DNA from: Rhodococcus xishaensis
Lineage (GTDB): Bacteria > Actinomycetota > Actinomycetes > Mycobacteriales > Mycobacteriaceae
DNA: 64,000 nucleotides
Assembly (NCBI RefSeq): GCF_004011825.1
Contig: NZ_RKLO01000003.1
Span: 248,001-312,000, forward strand
Direction of reading: 5' to 3'
In this document: positions 27,457 to 36,098 of the stretch, in pieces
Layout: every line of letters starts with the position of its first letter
Numbering within the stretch: the stretch's first letter is position 1
Position numbers and translations under genes: made by a program
Notes under the pieces: model-generated
Databases searched by the model: none
What the model saw: only the letters and a program-made list of their open reading frames with translations
What the model was told of the DNA's origin: nothing

Positions 27457-27696
27457 ATGAGCAAAGAGAAGTGGTGGGTGCTGGGATCCGACTCCGGTTG
27501 GTCTCTCGAAGAGCGTCCGAACGGCGATCACGTCGTCATCAGCCAGTCCACGGCTGAGGAACACGTGCTCGCCGGGTACCAATGGATGCACGTCAAACAC
27601 GACGACGAGGAGACCGGAACCCCCGCTCACGCCCTCAAGGTACTGGGCGAGGGGCCACCGCCGTTCGGGAAGTGGACGGAGTTTCACGGAACGTGA
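27457..27696 (+). CDS. Hypothetical 79-residue protein
   Basis: Soluble-looking protein starting MSKEKWWVLGSDSGWSLEER, followed by a region with several His, Asp and Glu (EEHVLAGYQWMHVKHDDEE) and ending PPPFGKWTEFHGT. The ATG at 27457 has a clear AGGAG about 9 bp upstream. Length, charge balance and ribosome binding site support a real gene. No family recognised. Confidence 0.65.
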   Translation: MSKEKWWVLGSDSGWSLEERPNGDHVVISQSTAEEHVLAGYQWMHVKHDDEETGTPAHALKVLGEGPPPFGKWTEFHGT

Positions 27697-27826
27697 AAGT
27701 CAACCGAATCCGGCGAAACGGCGTTCCCGCTCTTTGAGTGAGATTGTCACGAGCGTTCGCCCGCGCGGGGATGACTCGCCCGAGCCGTGAGGACCCCGAG
27801 CCGGGAGGGCCTCAGCCCCGAATACC

Positions 27827-27857
27827 GATGGACGCCCTCGTTGCGGAGGGCGCCCAT
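27827..27857. terminator. Hairpin between convergent genes
   Basis: GATGGACGCCCTC / GAGGGCGCCCATC with one internal mismatch and a loop GTTGCG. It lies between the 3' ends of the plus-strand 79-residue gene and the minus-strand membrane-protein gene, so it could terminate both. Confidence 0.6.
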
Positions 27858-27877
27858 CCGGTTGGGTAGACGAAGAG

Positions 27878-28234
27878 TCAGGTCCAGAGCACTGCGATCA
27901 GTGTGTTCACGATTGCCAGGCCGCCAACGACATGGGCCAGGTTCGGGTTGCCCTCGCCCCGCTTCTGCCGCGCACGGCCGATCTCGGCGACCGCGACGAC
28001 GGCCAAGGCGATCAACAGCTTGACGCCGATCTTGGCGTTGTCGTAGTCCTTGTCCAGCGAGGCGATGGACTCCCCCATGCCGACGATCACCAAACCGGAC
28101 AACAACTGGATTCGCGCGCCCCAGACCATCACCTCACTGATCCGGGGAGCATTCAGAACCGACAGGTAGCCACCGACGATCGCAGCCATGCCCAGCAAAT
28201 GAACGGCCACGAAGATGTTGTAGAGGACAGACAT
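27878..28234 (-). CDS. Small integral membrane protein
   Basis: 118 residues with four hydrophobic helices: residues 4 to 27, 40 to 55, 72 to 86 and 100 to 117. His12 in the first helix and a charged stretch SLDKDYDNAKIG between helices 2 and 3 are visible. The pattern is that of small haem- or quinone-associated actinobacterial membrane proteins, but no diagnostic motif allows a name. Monocistronic. Confidence 0.7.
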   Translation of the reverse strand: MSVLYNIFVAVHLLGMAAIVGGYLSVLNAPRISEVMVWGARIQLLSGLVIVGMGESIASLDKDYDNAKIGVKLLIALAVVAVAEIGRARQKRGEGNPNLAHVVGGLAIVNTLIAVLWT

Positions 28235-28325
28235 GGCCTTACCTTAGCTTTGGGCATCTGTTGGACCGACACGCCGACCGGGAACCCGGTCATGGACCGG
28301 ACATGCAGCGGTTACGACAGAAGGG

Positions 28326-29060
28326 CTACGACAGGAAGTACGGGTTGCGAGTCGACCACTGCCCGTACTCGGGCTTGAGGATCCAATTGCGGTCGACGCC
28401 GATCCCCTCAATCTTCCGCTTGTCGATCTCGAACTGGTGCAGGTGCGCGGCAGGATGCACGTAGCCTGCCGGCGTTCCCCAGTCGTGCTGCCAGAACCAC
28501 TCGCCCAGGCCCGCGCGCAGACAGCGATCGATGGTCGGCGAGTTCGCATAGACACCGACATTCGAATGCCCCATCACGCTCCTCCAGCCACGCAGATACG
28601 GAGCGATCAGGTTGTCGAACTCCCATCCGGACGGATTGTCGTCGATGGATGCGTAGATCGGGCAGTTCTCGGGTCCCCCCGCGGCACGATGCAGCTCGAG
28701 GCCGCGGTTTGCATGGCGCACACCGGCGTCGTAGCCGCCGCGCCAGTCCGCTGTTTCTCCCTTGCCGAACTGGTAGCAGGAAACGATCTGGAGCCCGAAG
28801 GCTGCCATCGCCGCCGCCTCGCCGAGCTGCATCGGCTTGCCGAGCATCCATTCTGCGCCGGGACGCCGGTCGGAGACATATCGGATGGCACCGACATGTC
28901 CAGCCAAGAGAATGCCGAACGGGGACGGCACCCCCGCCGAGTAGTCGACCAGCGTCGCCGGTCCTGCGCTTGCGATCGTCGGGCCCGCGGCTGCGGACAG
29001 GCCGGCAGCTGCGGAACCGGCCGCCACGATCTTGAACAGCCCTCGCCTGGAAACCCGCAT
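28326..29060 (-). CDS. Tat-exported DUF1906 (glycoside hydrolase-like) protein, Rv2525c-like
   Basis: 244-residue protein starting with a twin-arginine signal (RVSRRGLFKIVAAGSAAAG, cleavage near SAGPAT). The mature part begins with LVDYSAGVPSP and contains GAIRYVSDRR, YQFGKGETADWRGGYDAG and YASIDDNPSGWEFDN, the features of the DUF1906/Rv2525c TIM-barrel family with acidic active-site residues. M. tuberculosis Rv2525c is a Tat substrate affecting cell-wall properties. The ATG at 29060 follows GAGGTTGCG. Confidence 0.85.
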   Translation of the reverse strand: MRVSRRGLFKIVAAGSAAAGLSAAAGPTIASAGPATLVDYSAGVPSPFGILLAGHVGAIRYVSDRRPGAEWMLGKPMQLGEAAAMAAFGLQIVSCYQFGKGETADWRGGYDAGVRHANRGLELHRAAGGPENCPIYASIDDNPSGWEFDNLIAPYLRGWRSVMGHSNVGVYANSPTIDRCLRAGLGEWFWQHDWGTPAGYVHPAAHLHQFEIDKRKIEGIGVDRNWILKPEYGQWSTRNPYFLS

Positions 29061-29210
29061 CGCAACCTCGCATGACCGGGGGACATCCGGCAGTGCCGTC
29101 ACCGGGAGCCCGCGGGCCCAGTCCGCCCTGCCGCTGTTGGATTCGAGGCCTATTTCACCACAGCCACTCGGGTCCCGTCAGTCACATCGGTGACTCCATG
29201 ACCGAAGTCG

Positions 29211-30182
29211 TCAGTCGGACTCGAGGCCGGCGAAGAAGTCGGTCTGCACCGCGACGTCCTCGACCACGCGCGTCGTCGTCCGCACGCCGAGAGCATGCTC
29301 CTTGAGAAGGTCGCACAGCCGGTCACCGTCGATGAGGTCGACCGGTGGCGCGCCATCGCGACTGGACTCGGCCCGCGCCTCGCTCGTGAAGGTTCCCGTC
29401 GTGATCAGCAGGCCCTTCTCGCCGCGGCCGGCCATCGCGCCGCGCAAGTCGCGCACGGCGCCGACGCCGACGCTGCCACTGGCCCGCTTGCACTGGAAGG
29501 CAACGGGAAAGCTCAACAACGAGATCTGGCACATGCCGATGCCGTCGACGCCACCGTCGACCCCGCGAGCGGTGATGGTCGCGCTCGAGAAGCCTGCCTC
29601 ACGCAACAGACGCTGGATGAGTCGCTCGAAGGCTGTCGACGACATCCGCAGGATCTCCTCGAGCAGTACGGCCCTCCACTCGATCGTGTCGTCGGATTCG
29701 CCGTACACCGTGTCCGATTCCGCCTCCGCGGACGAATCCGACGGCGGAAGATCCTGTTCGTCGGGAGCGCTGGCCTTGCGGTTGAGACGTTGCCGTCGCT
29801 TGTCGGCAGTGAACGCCGCGAGCAGCGGACGGATGTCGCTCTCGGTCACCTCGCGTCCACGTTTGGTCACACTCCACACCGCTCGACGACTGTTGGCGAG
29901 TAGACCCATTCCCTTGAGATACGTACGCGCCCAGGCCAATCGGTACTCGACCTCTGTCCCCGGCCCGGAGCCGTGGAGAATCCCCTGCACCTCGGGTGAC
30001 CAGCCCTCACGTTCCACGACCGCGCCGTCGAGTTCGTTGTTGGACGCCGATCCACCGAGCGCGATGAGCGCCTGCAGTGTGGGCCACAGCAAATCGGTAT
30101 ACGGGGGGAGCTGGGCGATCAGATCCGCCTGACCGGCGACGTCCCCACCCTGTCGCTCCTGCACCTGCACACCCGCTCCCAT
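29211..30182 (-). CDS. mrr: Mrr-type restriction endonuclease
   Basis: 323-residue protein with an N-terminal winged-helix DNA-binding domain (about residues 25 to 130) and a C-terminal PD-(D/E)xK nuclease domain. The active site is visible as GVDGGVDGIG (Asp) followed by VAFQCKR, the QxK variant of the Mrr family, near residues 215 to 240. The two domains are joined by an acidic linker (about residues 130 to 175). Mrr proteins are type IV enzymes cutting modified DNA. No methyltransferase or specificity subunit lies nearby, consistent with that. Divergent from the flavoprotein gene. Confidence 0.88.
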   Translation of the reverse strand: MGAGVQVQERQGGDVAGQADLIAQLPPYTDLLWPTLQALIALGGSASNNELDGAVVEREGWSPEVQGILHGSGPGTEVEYRLAWARTYLKGMGLLANSRRAVWSVTKRGREVTESDIRPLLAAFTADKRRQRLNRKASAPDEQDLPPSDSSAEAESDTVYGESDDTIEWRAVLLEEILRMSSTAFERLIQRLLREAGFSSATITARGVDGGVDGIGMCQISLLSFPVAFQCKRASGSVGVGAVRDLRGAMAGRGEKGLLITTGTFTSEARAESSRDGAPPVDLIDGDRLCDLLKEHALGVRTTTRVVEDVAVQTDFFAGLESD

Positions 30183-30359
30183 CCCACCGTCGGTCGGTGG
30201 CCGTTCGACACCGGATTCTCAGCCGACCTGGATGTTATCGGCTGGTCCGTGCGGCATCGAATCTGGTGGCACCGGAATGCGACCAGGCAACTCCGCGTAC
30301 TCGACCAGAGAGTCCGACGATTCGGGCGCGCCGACCGGCTGTAGCGGCGATACTGGAAC

Positions 30360-30373
30360 AGGAACACGTTCTA
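30360..30373. promoter_or_regulatory. KstR-like operator
   Basis: AGGAACACGTTCTA (minus strand TAGAACGTGTTCCT) fits 13 of 14 positions of the KstR consensus TnnAACnnGTTnnA. It is centred about 37 bp upstream of the flavoprotein start codon. KstR represses sterol catabolic genes in mycobacteria and rhodococci. Confidence 0.5.
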
Positions 30374-30402
30374 CTTAGTCGCATGCCGAAAGGACCAGCT
30401 CC

Positions 30403-31872
30403 ATGGCCGAGGCCACCTCCGTTCGTCCCCTGTCCGCCGAGACCATCGACACGTGGAACTACGAGGCCGATGTCGTGATCGCCGGCTACGGCGTCGCCGG
30501 CGCGAGCGCCGCGGTTGAGGCCGCCCGCGCCGGCGCCGAGGTCCTGGTTCTCGAGCGGGCCGGCGGCTGGGGTGGCGCGGCCTCCCTGGCCGGTGGGTTC
30601 ATCTACCTGGGTGGCGGAACCGCGCTGCAGAAGGCCCTCGGCTTCGAGGACACACCCGAGAACATGAAGACTTTCATGATGGCGGCCCTCGGCCCGGGCG
30701 CCGACGAAGAAAAGATCACCGACTACTGCGAAGGCAGCGTCGACCACTACAACTGGCTGGTCGAATGTGGCGTGCCCTTCAAGGAGAGCTTCTATGGCCA
30801 GCCCGGCTGGGAGACCCCTTTCGACGATGGCTTGATGTACTCCGGCGGCGAGAACTCGGCCCCGTTCAGCACGATCGCCACTCCCGCTCCGCGTGGGCAC
30901 ATCCCGCAGATGGCCGACAAGAAGGTCGGCGAGAAGGGCGGCGGCTACATGCTGATGAAGCCCCTCGTCGATACGGCGACCGCACTGGGCGTGCAGGCGC
31001 AGTACGACATGCGTGTGCAGACGCTGATCACCGACGCATCCGGGCGCGTCGTGGGCGTGCAGGCAAAGCAGTACGGCAAGGATGTCTTCGTGCGAGCCCG
31101 CAAAGGCGTGGTGCTGGCCACCGGCAGCTTCGCGTACAACAAAGAGATGGTCGAGGCGTTCGCGCCGCGGCTGATCGGACGTCCCGCTGCGGCGATCGAG
31201 GAGCACGACGGCCGTGCGATCCGCATGGCCCAGGCCCTCGGCGCCGACCTCGCCCACATGGACGCCACCGAGGTCGCGTTCTTCGGTGATCCACAGATGA
31301 TGGTCCGCGGCATCCTGGTCAACGGACGTGGCCAGCGGTACGTCAACGAGGACACCTACCCGGGCCGCATCGGCCAGCTCACGCTGCTGCAGAACGACAA
31401 TCAGGCCTACCTGATCATCGACGAGGAGGCCTACGAGGAGGCGAACACCACCCCGACGGCGACGCCCTTCTTCCGGTTCCAGCCCACGTGGGTCGCCGAG
31501 ACCGTCGAAGAACTCGAGTCGGAGATGGGCCTGCCGGAGGGGACGCTGCAGGCCACCGTCGAGGTCTACAACAAGCACGCGGCCACCGGGCAGGACCCGG
31601 TGCTCGGCAAGAAGCCCGAGTGGGTGAAGCCGATCGGCTCGCCCGTGGCCGCGCTCGACCTGCGCAACTTCACCGCCGGCTTCACGCTCGGCGGCCTGCG
31701 CACCAACACCGACTCCGAGGTCCTGCACGTCTCGGGCGACCCGATTCCCGGCCTGTTCGCGGCCGGCCGCTGCACCTCGGGCGTGTGTGCGTGGGGCTAC
31801 GCCAGCGGCACGTCCCTCGGCGACGGCAGTTTCTTCGGTCGTCGCGCGGGTATCAGCGCCGCGAGAGGTTGA
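30403..31872 (+). CDS. FAD-binding dehydrogenase (fumarate reductase/3-ketosteroid dehydrogenase-like)
   Basis: 489-residue flavoprotein. The dinucleotide-binding motif VVIAGYGVAGASAAVEAARA is at residues 26 to 45, and the C-terminal FAD-contacting motif GLFAAGRCTSGVCAWGYASG near 453. The substrate domain lies between, with GGGYMLMKPLVDTATALGVQ near 180. The overall shape is that of the FAD_binding_2 group, which includes delta1-ketosteroid dehydrogenases, and it resembles M. tuberculosis Rv0785. A KstR-like site upstream suggests a part in steroid catabolism, but the exact substrate is not determined. Confidence 0.75.
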   Translation: MAEATSVRPLSAETIDTWNYEADVVIAGYGVAGASAAVEAARAGAEVLVLERAGGWGGAASLAGGFIYLGGGTALQKALGFEDTPENMKTFMMAALGPGADEEKITDYCEGSVDHYNWLVECGVPFKESFYGQPGWETPFDDGLMYSGGENSAPFSTIATPAPRGHIPQMADKKVGEKGGGYMLMKPLVDTATALGVQAQYDMRVQTLITDASGRVVGVQAKQYGKDVFVRARKGVVLATGSFAYNKEMVEAFAPRLIGRPAAAIEEHDGRAIRMAQALGADLAHMDATEVAFFGDPQMMVRGILVNGRGQRYVNEDTYPGRIGQLTLLQNDNQAYLIIDEEAYEEANTTPTATPFFRFQPTWVAETVEELESEMGLPEGTLQATVEVYNKHAATGQDPVLGKKPEWVKPIGSPVAALDLRNFTAGFTLGGLRTNTDSEVLHVSGDPIPGLFAAGRCTSGVCAWGYASGTSLGDGSFFGRRAGISAARG

Positions 31873-32211
31873 TTCCGAGGAGATGTGCGGGTACGCCCGG
31901 TCGGTCGGGCCGGGCTGACCCCGTCACCGTGGATCAGCATCACCGCAGTCCGCACCAGTTCGCGATCCCCTCCGCCGAGCGCCGGACACCTAGGTCCGAT
32001 CGCACGACGGAGGAGCCCTCGAGAAGACTGACCGCGATCTCCGCCAACGTGTCTCGCTGCTTCTTCGATCGCACAGAGAGCCGACATCCGGGCATGTCCG
32101 ACGTTTCGGTCCGGCCTGGCCTCACGGGCTGACCGGCACCGCCGCGCGGGGGGATACTCGTGGAAGACCGCCGCCCTCGGGGCGGAGTTCAGCCGTTTCG
32201 GGGATGCACTC
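31873..32211. other. Intergenic region upstream of the oxalate operon
   Basis: 339 bp with no gene I can support. It should hold the terminator of the flavoprotein gene and the promoter of the oxc-frc operon. A GC-rich hairpin (GCCCTCGGGGC, 32171 to 32181) lies about 30 bp before the oxc start. A 61-codon minus-strand frame exists at 31940 to 32125 without recognisable homology. Confidence 0.4.
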
Positions 32212-33912
32212 ATGACCGAGCCCGAGTCCGAGTCCGAGTCCGAGTCCGTCGAGGGGAACACCCTCGTCGTCGATGCGCTCACCGCCAACGGCGTCTCGAC
32301 GATCTACGGGGTCGTCGGAATCCCGGTCACCGATCTCGCCCGGACCGCGCAGGACCGGGGCGTGCGCTACCTGGGCTTCCGCAACGAGCAGGCCGCCGGT
32401 CATGCGGCCGCGGCCGCGGGCTATCTCACCGGGCGCCCCGGCATCTGCCTGACGGTGTCGGCGCCAGGCTTTCTCAACGGTCTGGTGGCGCTCGCGAACG
32501 CGACCGTCAACTGCTTCCCAATGATCCAGATCAGCGGATCGAGTGACCGCGCGATCGTCGACCTCGAGCAGGGCGACTACGAGGAACTCGACCAGGTGGC
32601 CACGGCACGCCCGTTCACGAAGGCCGCATACCGCGTCGACTCCCCCGAGCTGATCGGCGTGGGGGTGGGCCGGGCGATCCGCGCCGCTGTCTCCGGTCGG
32701 CCCGGCGGCGTGTACCTCGATCTGCCGGCCAACGTCCTGAGCGCGTCTGCTGTACGCACGCCGCCGCCACAGATTGTCGATCCTTCCCCGCGCCAGATTC
32801 CGGCACCCGAATCGGTCGACCGGGCGGTTGCCTTGCTCGAGCAGGCACGACGCCCGCTGATCGTTCTCGGGAAGGGAGCGGCGTACGCGCGCGCCGACGC
32901 CGTGATACGCGAGCTCGTCGAGGCAACGGGTGCGCCGTTCCTGCCGATGTCGATGGCGAAAGGGCTTCTGCCCGACGACCATCCCCAGTCGGCGGCGGCC
33001 GCACGATCGCTGGTGTTGGCTCGCGCCGACGTCGTGGTCCTGATCGGTGCGCGCCTGAACTGGCTGCTCGACCACGGGCGACCACCGCGGTGGTCGGCGG
33101 ATGCGCGTTTCATCCAACTCGACATCTTCGCAACCGAGTTCGACAGCAACCGCCCGATCGAGGCACCGGTACTCGGGGACATCGCTTCGTCCGTTGCCGC
33201 ACTGCTCGCGGCGATCCGCCGGAGCCGTATCGCCCCGGTGCCCGAGTGGCGGGAGCAGATCGAGGCAAGCAAGCGAGCGAACATCAAGAGAATGGACGCG
33301 CAGCTGCACGCGGACGTGCACCCGATGGACTTCGCGGTCGCGCTGCGCGCGATCCGAGACGTCCTCGACGACCACCGTGACGCGATCGTCGTCAGCGAGG
33401 GCGCGAACACCCTCGACAGCGCGCGCAACATCATTCCGATCTACGCACCCCGGCATCGGCTCGACGCGGGGACCTGGGGCGTGATGGGCGTCGGCCTCGG
33501 GTACGCGATCGCCGCAGCCGTGGAGACGGGCGAGCCCGTCGTCGCGATCGAGGGAGACAGCGCGTTCGGCTTCAGCGGCATGGAGATCGAGACGATCTGC
33601 AGGTACAAACTGCCGGTCGTCGTGATCGTGTTCAACAACGGCGGGGTCTATCGCGGCGACGAGGTCAACGCCCACTCCGACGACCCGGCACCGACGGTGC
33701 TGCTGCACTCGAGTCGGTACGACACGTTGATCGAGGCTTTCGGTGGCATCGGATACCACGCCGAGACGCCGGCCCAGGTGGCGGCGGCGCTCCGGTCGGC
33801 ACTCACCACCGCGGCCCCGGCGCTGATCGACTGCGTGATCGACCCGGCCGTCGGCACCGAAAGCGGCCATCTGCAGATGCTGAATCGACCGGCCCGCGAG
33901 GAGGAACCATGA
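32212..33912 (+). CDS. oxc: Oxalyl-CoA decarboxylase
   Basis: 566-residue thiamine diphosphate enzyme that converts oxalyl-CoA to formyl-CoA and CO2. The activating Glu lies in GFRNEQAAGHAAAAAGYLTG near residue 62. The ThDP/Mg motif begins GDSAFGFSGMEIETICRYKL and ends VFNNGG, near 444 to 480, and YGVVGIPVTDLARTAQDRGV near 32 is typical. The N-terminus has an unusual Glu-Ser run (ESESESESES) made by a four-copy GAGTCC repeat. Its stop overlaps the frc start (ATGA), forming a two-gene oxalate-degrading operon. Confidence 0.92.
   Translation: MTEPESESESESVEGNTLVVDALTANGVSTIYGVVGIPVTDLARTAQDRGVRYLGFRNEQAAGHAAAAAGYLTGRPGICLTVSAPGFLNGLVALANATVNCFPMIQISGSSDRAIVDLEQGDYEELDQVATARPFTKAAYRVDSPELIGVGVGRAIRAAVSGRPGGVYLDLPANVLSASAVRTPPPQIVDPSPRQIPAPESVDRAVALLEQARRPLIVLGKGAAYARADAVIRELVEATGAPFLPMSMAKGLLPDDHPQSAAAARSLVLARADVVVLIGARLNWLLDHGRPPRWSADARFIQLDIFATEFDSNRPIEAPVLGDIASSVAALLAAIRRSRIAPVPEWREQIEASKRANIKRMDAQLHADVHPMDFAVALRAIRDVLDDHRDAIVVSEGANTLDSARNIIPIYAPRHRLDAGTWGVMGVGLGYAIAAAVETGEPVVAIEGDSAFGFSGMEIETICRYKLPVVVIVFNNGGVYRGDEVNAHSDDPAPTVLLHSSRYDTLIEAFGGIGYHAETPAQVAAALRSALTTAAPALIDCVIDPAVGTESGHLQMLNRPAREEEP
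32224..32247 (+). repeat. GAGTCC hexanucleotide repeat inside oxc
   Basis: Four perfect tandem copies of GAGTCC encode Glu-Ser repeats at residues 5 to 12 of oxalyl-CoA decarboxylase. Copy-number change would keep the frame and alter only the length of the disordered tail. Confidence 0.85.
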
Positions 33913-35093
33913 CGGAACGCGATCCCGGTGGATACCTCGATCCCACCAAACCGCAAGCACTCGAGGGAATTACGGTCGTCGACTTCACCCGGGTGCTCGC
34001 CGGACCGACCTGCACCCGAATGCTCGCCGACGCGGGCGCCCGGGTCATCAAGATCGAACGACCGGGCGTCGGTGACGACACCCGTCAGATGGGCCCGTTC
34101 GCCGACGACGGCAGCTCCGAGTACTACAGGCTGGCGAATGTCGGCAAGGAGAGCATCGCGGTGGACCTGAAGGATCCGGACGACATGGCACTGGTGCGGT
34201 CGATGATCAAGCACGCCGACGTGGTGGTCGAGAACTTCCGCCCGGGAGTGATGGCCGGGCTCGGCCTTGCGCCTGATGACCTCGTCGCGCAGCATCCCCG
34301 GCTGATCGTGTGCTCGATCTCCGGGTTCGGCCAGTACGGCCCGATGCATGAGGAACCGGCCTACGACACGGTTGTCCAAGCGCTGGCGGGAATCATGGAC
34401 GCCACCGGTTGGCCGGATGATCGCCCGACGAGGGTCGGCACGTCGATCTCGGACATCGCCGGCGGGGTCATGGGCTACTGCGGCATCGTCACCGCCCTCG
34501 TCGCGAGGGAACGTACCGGCCGCGGAACGACGGTCGACATCGCGATGCTCGACAGCACCTTTGTCTTGATGCAACAGTGCCTGATGGACGTTCTCGGGCG
34601 CCGTGTCCGCCCAACGCGCCTGGGTAACCGGCACCCGTTCATGTATCCGTTCGACACTTTCGAATGCAGCGATCGACCGATCGCGATCGCCGTCGGCAAC
34701 GACCGTCTGTTCGAAACCTTGTGCAATGCAATGGGCCTGACACACCTACCGGCCGACGCACGGTTCGCCACCAACGTCGACCGGTGTGCCAACCATGTCG
34801 AACTGAAGACAGCGATGGAGAAGGTGCTGCGCACCGACACCTGCGAACGCTGGCGCGGCCGCCTGGTCGATGCGGGCGTGCCGGTCGGAATGGTCCTCAA
34901 CATCGAGGACACCTGCAAACTCGACCAGATCGCGGTACGCGGCATGATCAAGAACGTTGGCGGGTTCGACGTTACGGGAACACCGCTCAAGTTCGGCACG
35001 TGGGATTCGGTCGGCGCGACGATTCCATCTCCGGACCTGGACGACTGCGGGGAGCTGCTCCGGCGGGAGTTCGCACCCCGCCCCGATGCGTGA
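33909..35093 (+). CDS. frc: Formyl-CoA:oxalate CoA-transferase
   Basis: 394-residue family III (CaiB/BaiF) CoA-transferase. The N-terminal LEGITVVDFTRVLAGPTCTR and ADAGARVIKIERPGVGDDTR are CoA-binding family motifs, and the catalytic Asp sits in PAYDTVVQALAGIMDATG near residue 150. It moves CoA from formyl-CoA to oxalate, supplying the substrate of the upstream decarboxylase; together the pair turns oxalate into formate and CO2. The ATG overlaps the oxc stop. Confidence 0.9.
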   Translation: MTERDPGGYLDPTKPQALEGITVVDFTRVLAGPTCTRMLADAGARVIKIERPGVGDDTRQMGPFADDGSSEYYRLANVGKESIAVDLKDPDDMALVRSMIKHADVVVENFRPGVMAGLGLAPDDLVAQHPRLIVCSISGFGQYGPMHEEPAYDTVVQALAGIMDATGWPDDRPTRVGTSISDIAGGVMGYCGIVTALVARERTGRGTTVDIAMLDSTFVLMQQCLMDVLGRRVRPTRLGNRHPFMYPFDTFECSDRPIAIAVGNDRLFETLCNAMGLTHLPADARFATNVDRCANHVELKTAMEKVLRTDTCERWRGRLVDAGVPVGMVLNIEDTCKLDQIAVRGMIKNVGGFDVTGTPLKFGTWDSVGATIPSPDLDDCGELLRREFAPRPDA

Positions 35094-35170
35094 CACCGGT
35101 GGACGAAGTCGCGACACATTTCCATAACTCTTGTTTGACAGCTGCAATCGCCGAGTCGACAGTGGCGGAT

Positions 35171-36091
35171 ATGGCACCGATCGACCCGCTGGTTTCGGAA
35201 GTCCGAGAATTCAACCGCTTCTACACGCGGGCTGTAGGGCTGGAGCCACTCGCACCGGAAAGCTCTCCGTTCAGCCTCACCGAAGCATGTGTTCTGGACG
35301 AACTCGCAAGTCACGGCAGCGTGCCGGTAGCCGACCTCAGCCGTGAGCTGGGACAGGATGCTGGATCCCTCGGCAAAGTGCTCTCCCAGTTCGCCGACGC
35401 CGGACTCGTCGGCAGCGAGGCGCCGGTCACCGAAAGTCTTGGCCAACGCGTCTTCCTGACGCAGCACGGTCGTGATGCCTTCACGGAGCTCGACACTGCG
35501 CGGGATCGCGCAACCGATGCCTTGTTGTCCTCCCTCGGACGGACACAGCGCCGGGAACTCGTCGAGGCGATGGCGCGGATCCGCCGTGCGCTGGGCAAGC
35601 AGGTCCGGTCTGCGGATCTCGTACTCCGTGCGCCGGATCCTGGCGATCTGGGCTGGGTCATCGAGCAGCACGGTTCCATCTACGCCCGCGAGTACCAGTG
35701 GGACGCAACGCTGGAGGTGACCGTGACCAAGATCGTCGCCGACTTCGCTGAGCGCAACGGCAGTCGCGAAGCGGCGTGGATCGCCGAGCTGGACGGCGAA
35801 CGGATCGGCTGCGTGTTCTGCGTCGCGACCGATCAGGCAGCCACCGCTCAGCTGCGCCTACTGTTCGTCGACCCGTCGGCCCGCAATATGGGGGTGGGCA
35901 CTCGGTTGGTGGACGAGAGCCTACGTTTCGCCAAGCAATCCGACTACAACCGGATCATGTTGTGGACCATCGAGGTACTTACTGCCGCGCGACGGATCTA
36001 CGCGAAGTCTGGATTCCGAATCGACCACCGAGAGCCCGAATACCACTTCGGACAGGACCTCGTCAGCGAGTACTGGTCGCGGGCCCTCTGA
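35171..36091 (+). CDS. MarR-GNAT fusion protein
   Basis: 306 residues. The first half (residues 1 to 145) is a MarR-type winged helix: FSLTEACVLDELASHGSVPV, then LSRELGQDAGSLGKVLSQFA as the recognition region. The second half is a GNAT acetyltransferase with the acetyl-CoA loop LFVDPSARNMGVGTRLVDES near residue 240 and the C-terminal RRIYAKSGFRIDHRE. Start ATG 35171; GTG 35162 in frame is possible. It lies 77 bp after frc, so it may regulate or be co-transcribed with the oxalate operon; its acetyl acceptor is unknown. Confidence 0.85.
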   Translation: MAPIDPLVSEVREFNRFYTRAVGLEPLAPESSPFSLTEACVLDELASHGSVPVADLSRELGQDAGSLGKVLSQFADAGLVGSEAPVTESLGQRVFLTQHGRDAFTELDTARDRATDALLSSLGRTQRRELVEAMARIRRALGKQVRSADLVLRAPDPGDLGWVIEQHGSIYAREYQWDATLEVTVTKIVADFAERNGSREAAWIAELDGERIGCVFCVATDQAATAQLRLLFVDPSARNMGVGTRLVDESLRFAKQSDYNRIMLWTIEVLTAARRIYAKSGFRIDHREPEYHFGQDLVSEYWSRAL

Positions 36092-36098
36092 CCTCGGG

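Noticed and set aside
31940-32125. 61-codon minus-strand frame in the oxc upstream region
   Set aside because: Looks protein-like (RDTLAEIAVSLLEG) but has no recognisable family or strong ribosome binding site; a regulator remnant is possible but unsupported.
32122-33960. Long minus-strand open frame opposite oxc
   Set aside because: Antisense to a gene with clear ThDP motifs; composition rich in Arg, His and Asp with no family signal.
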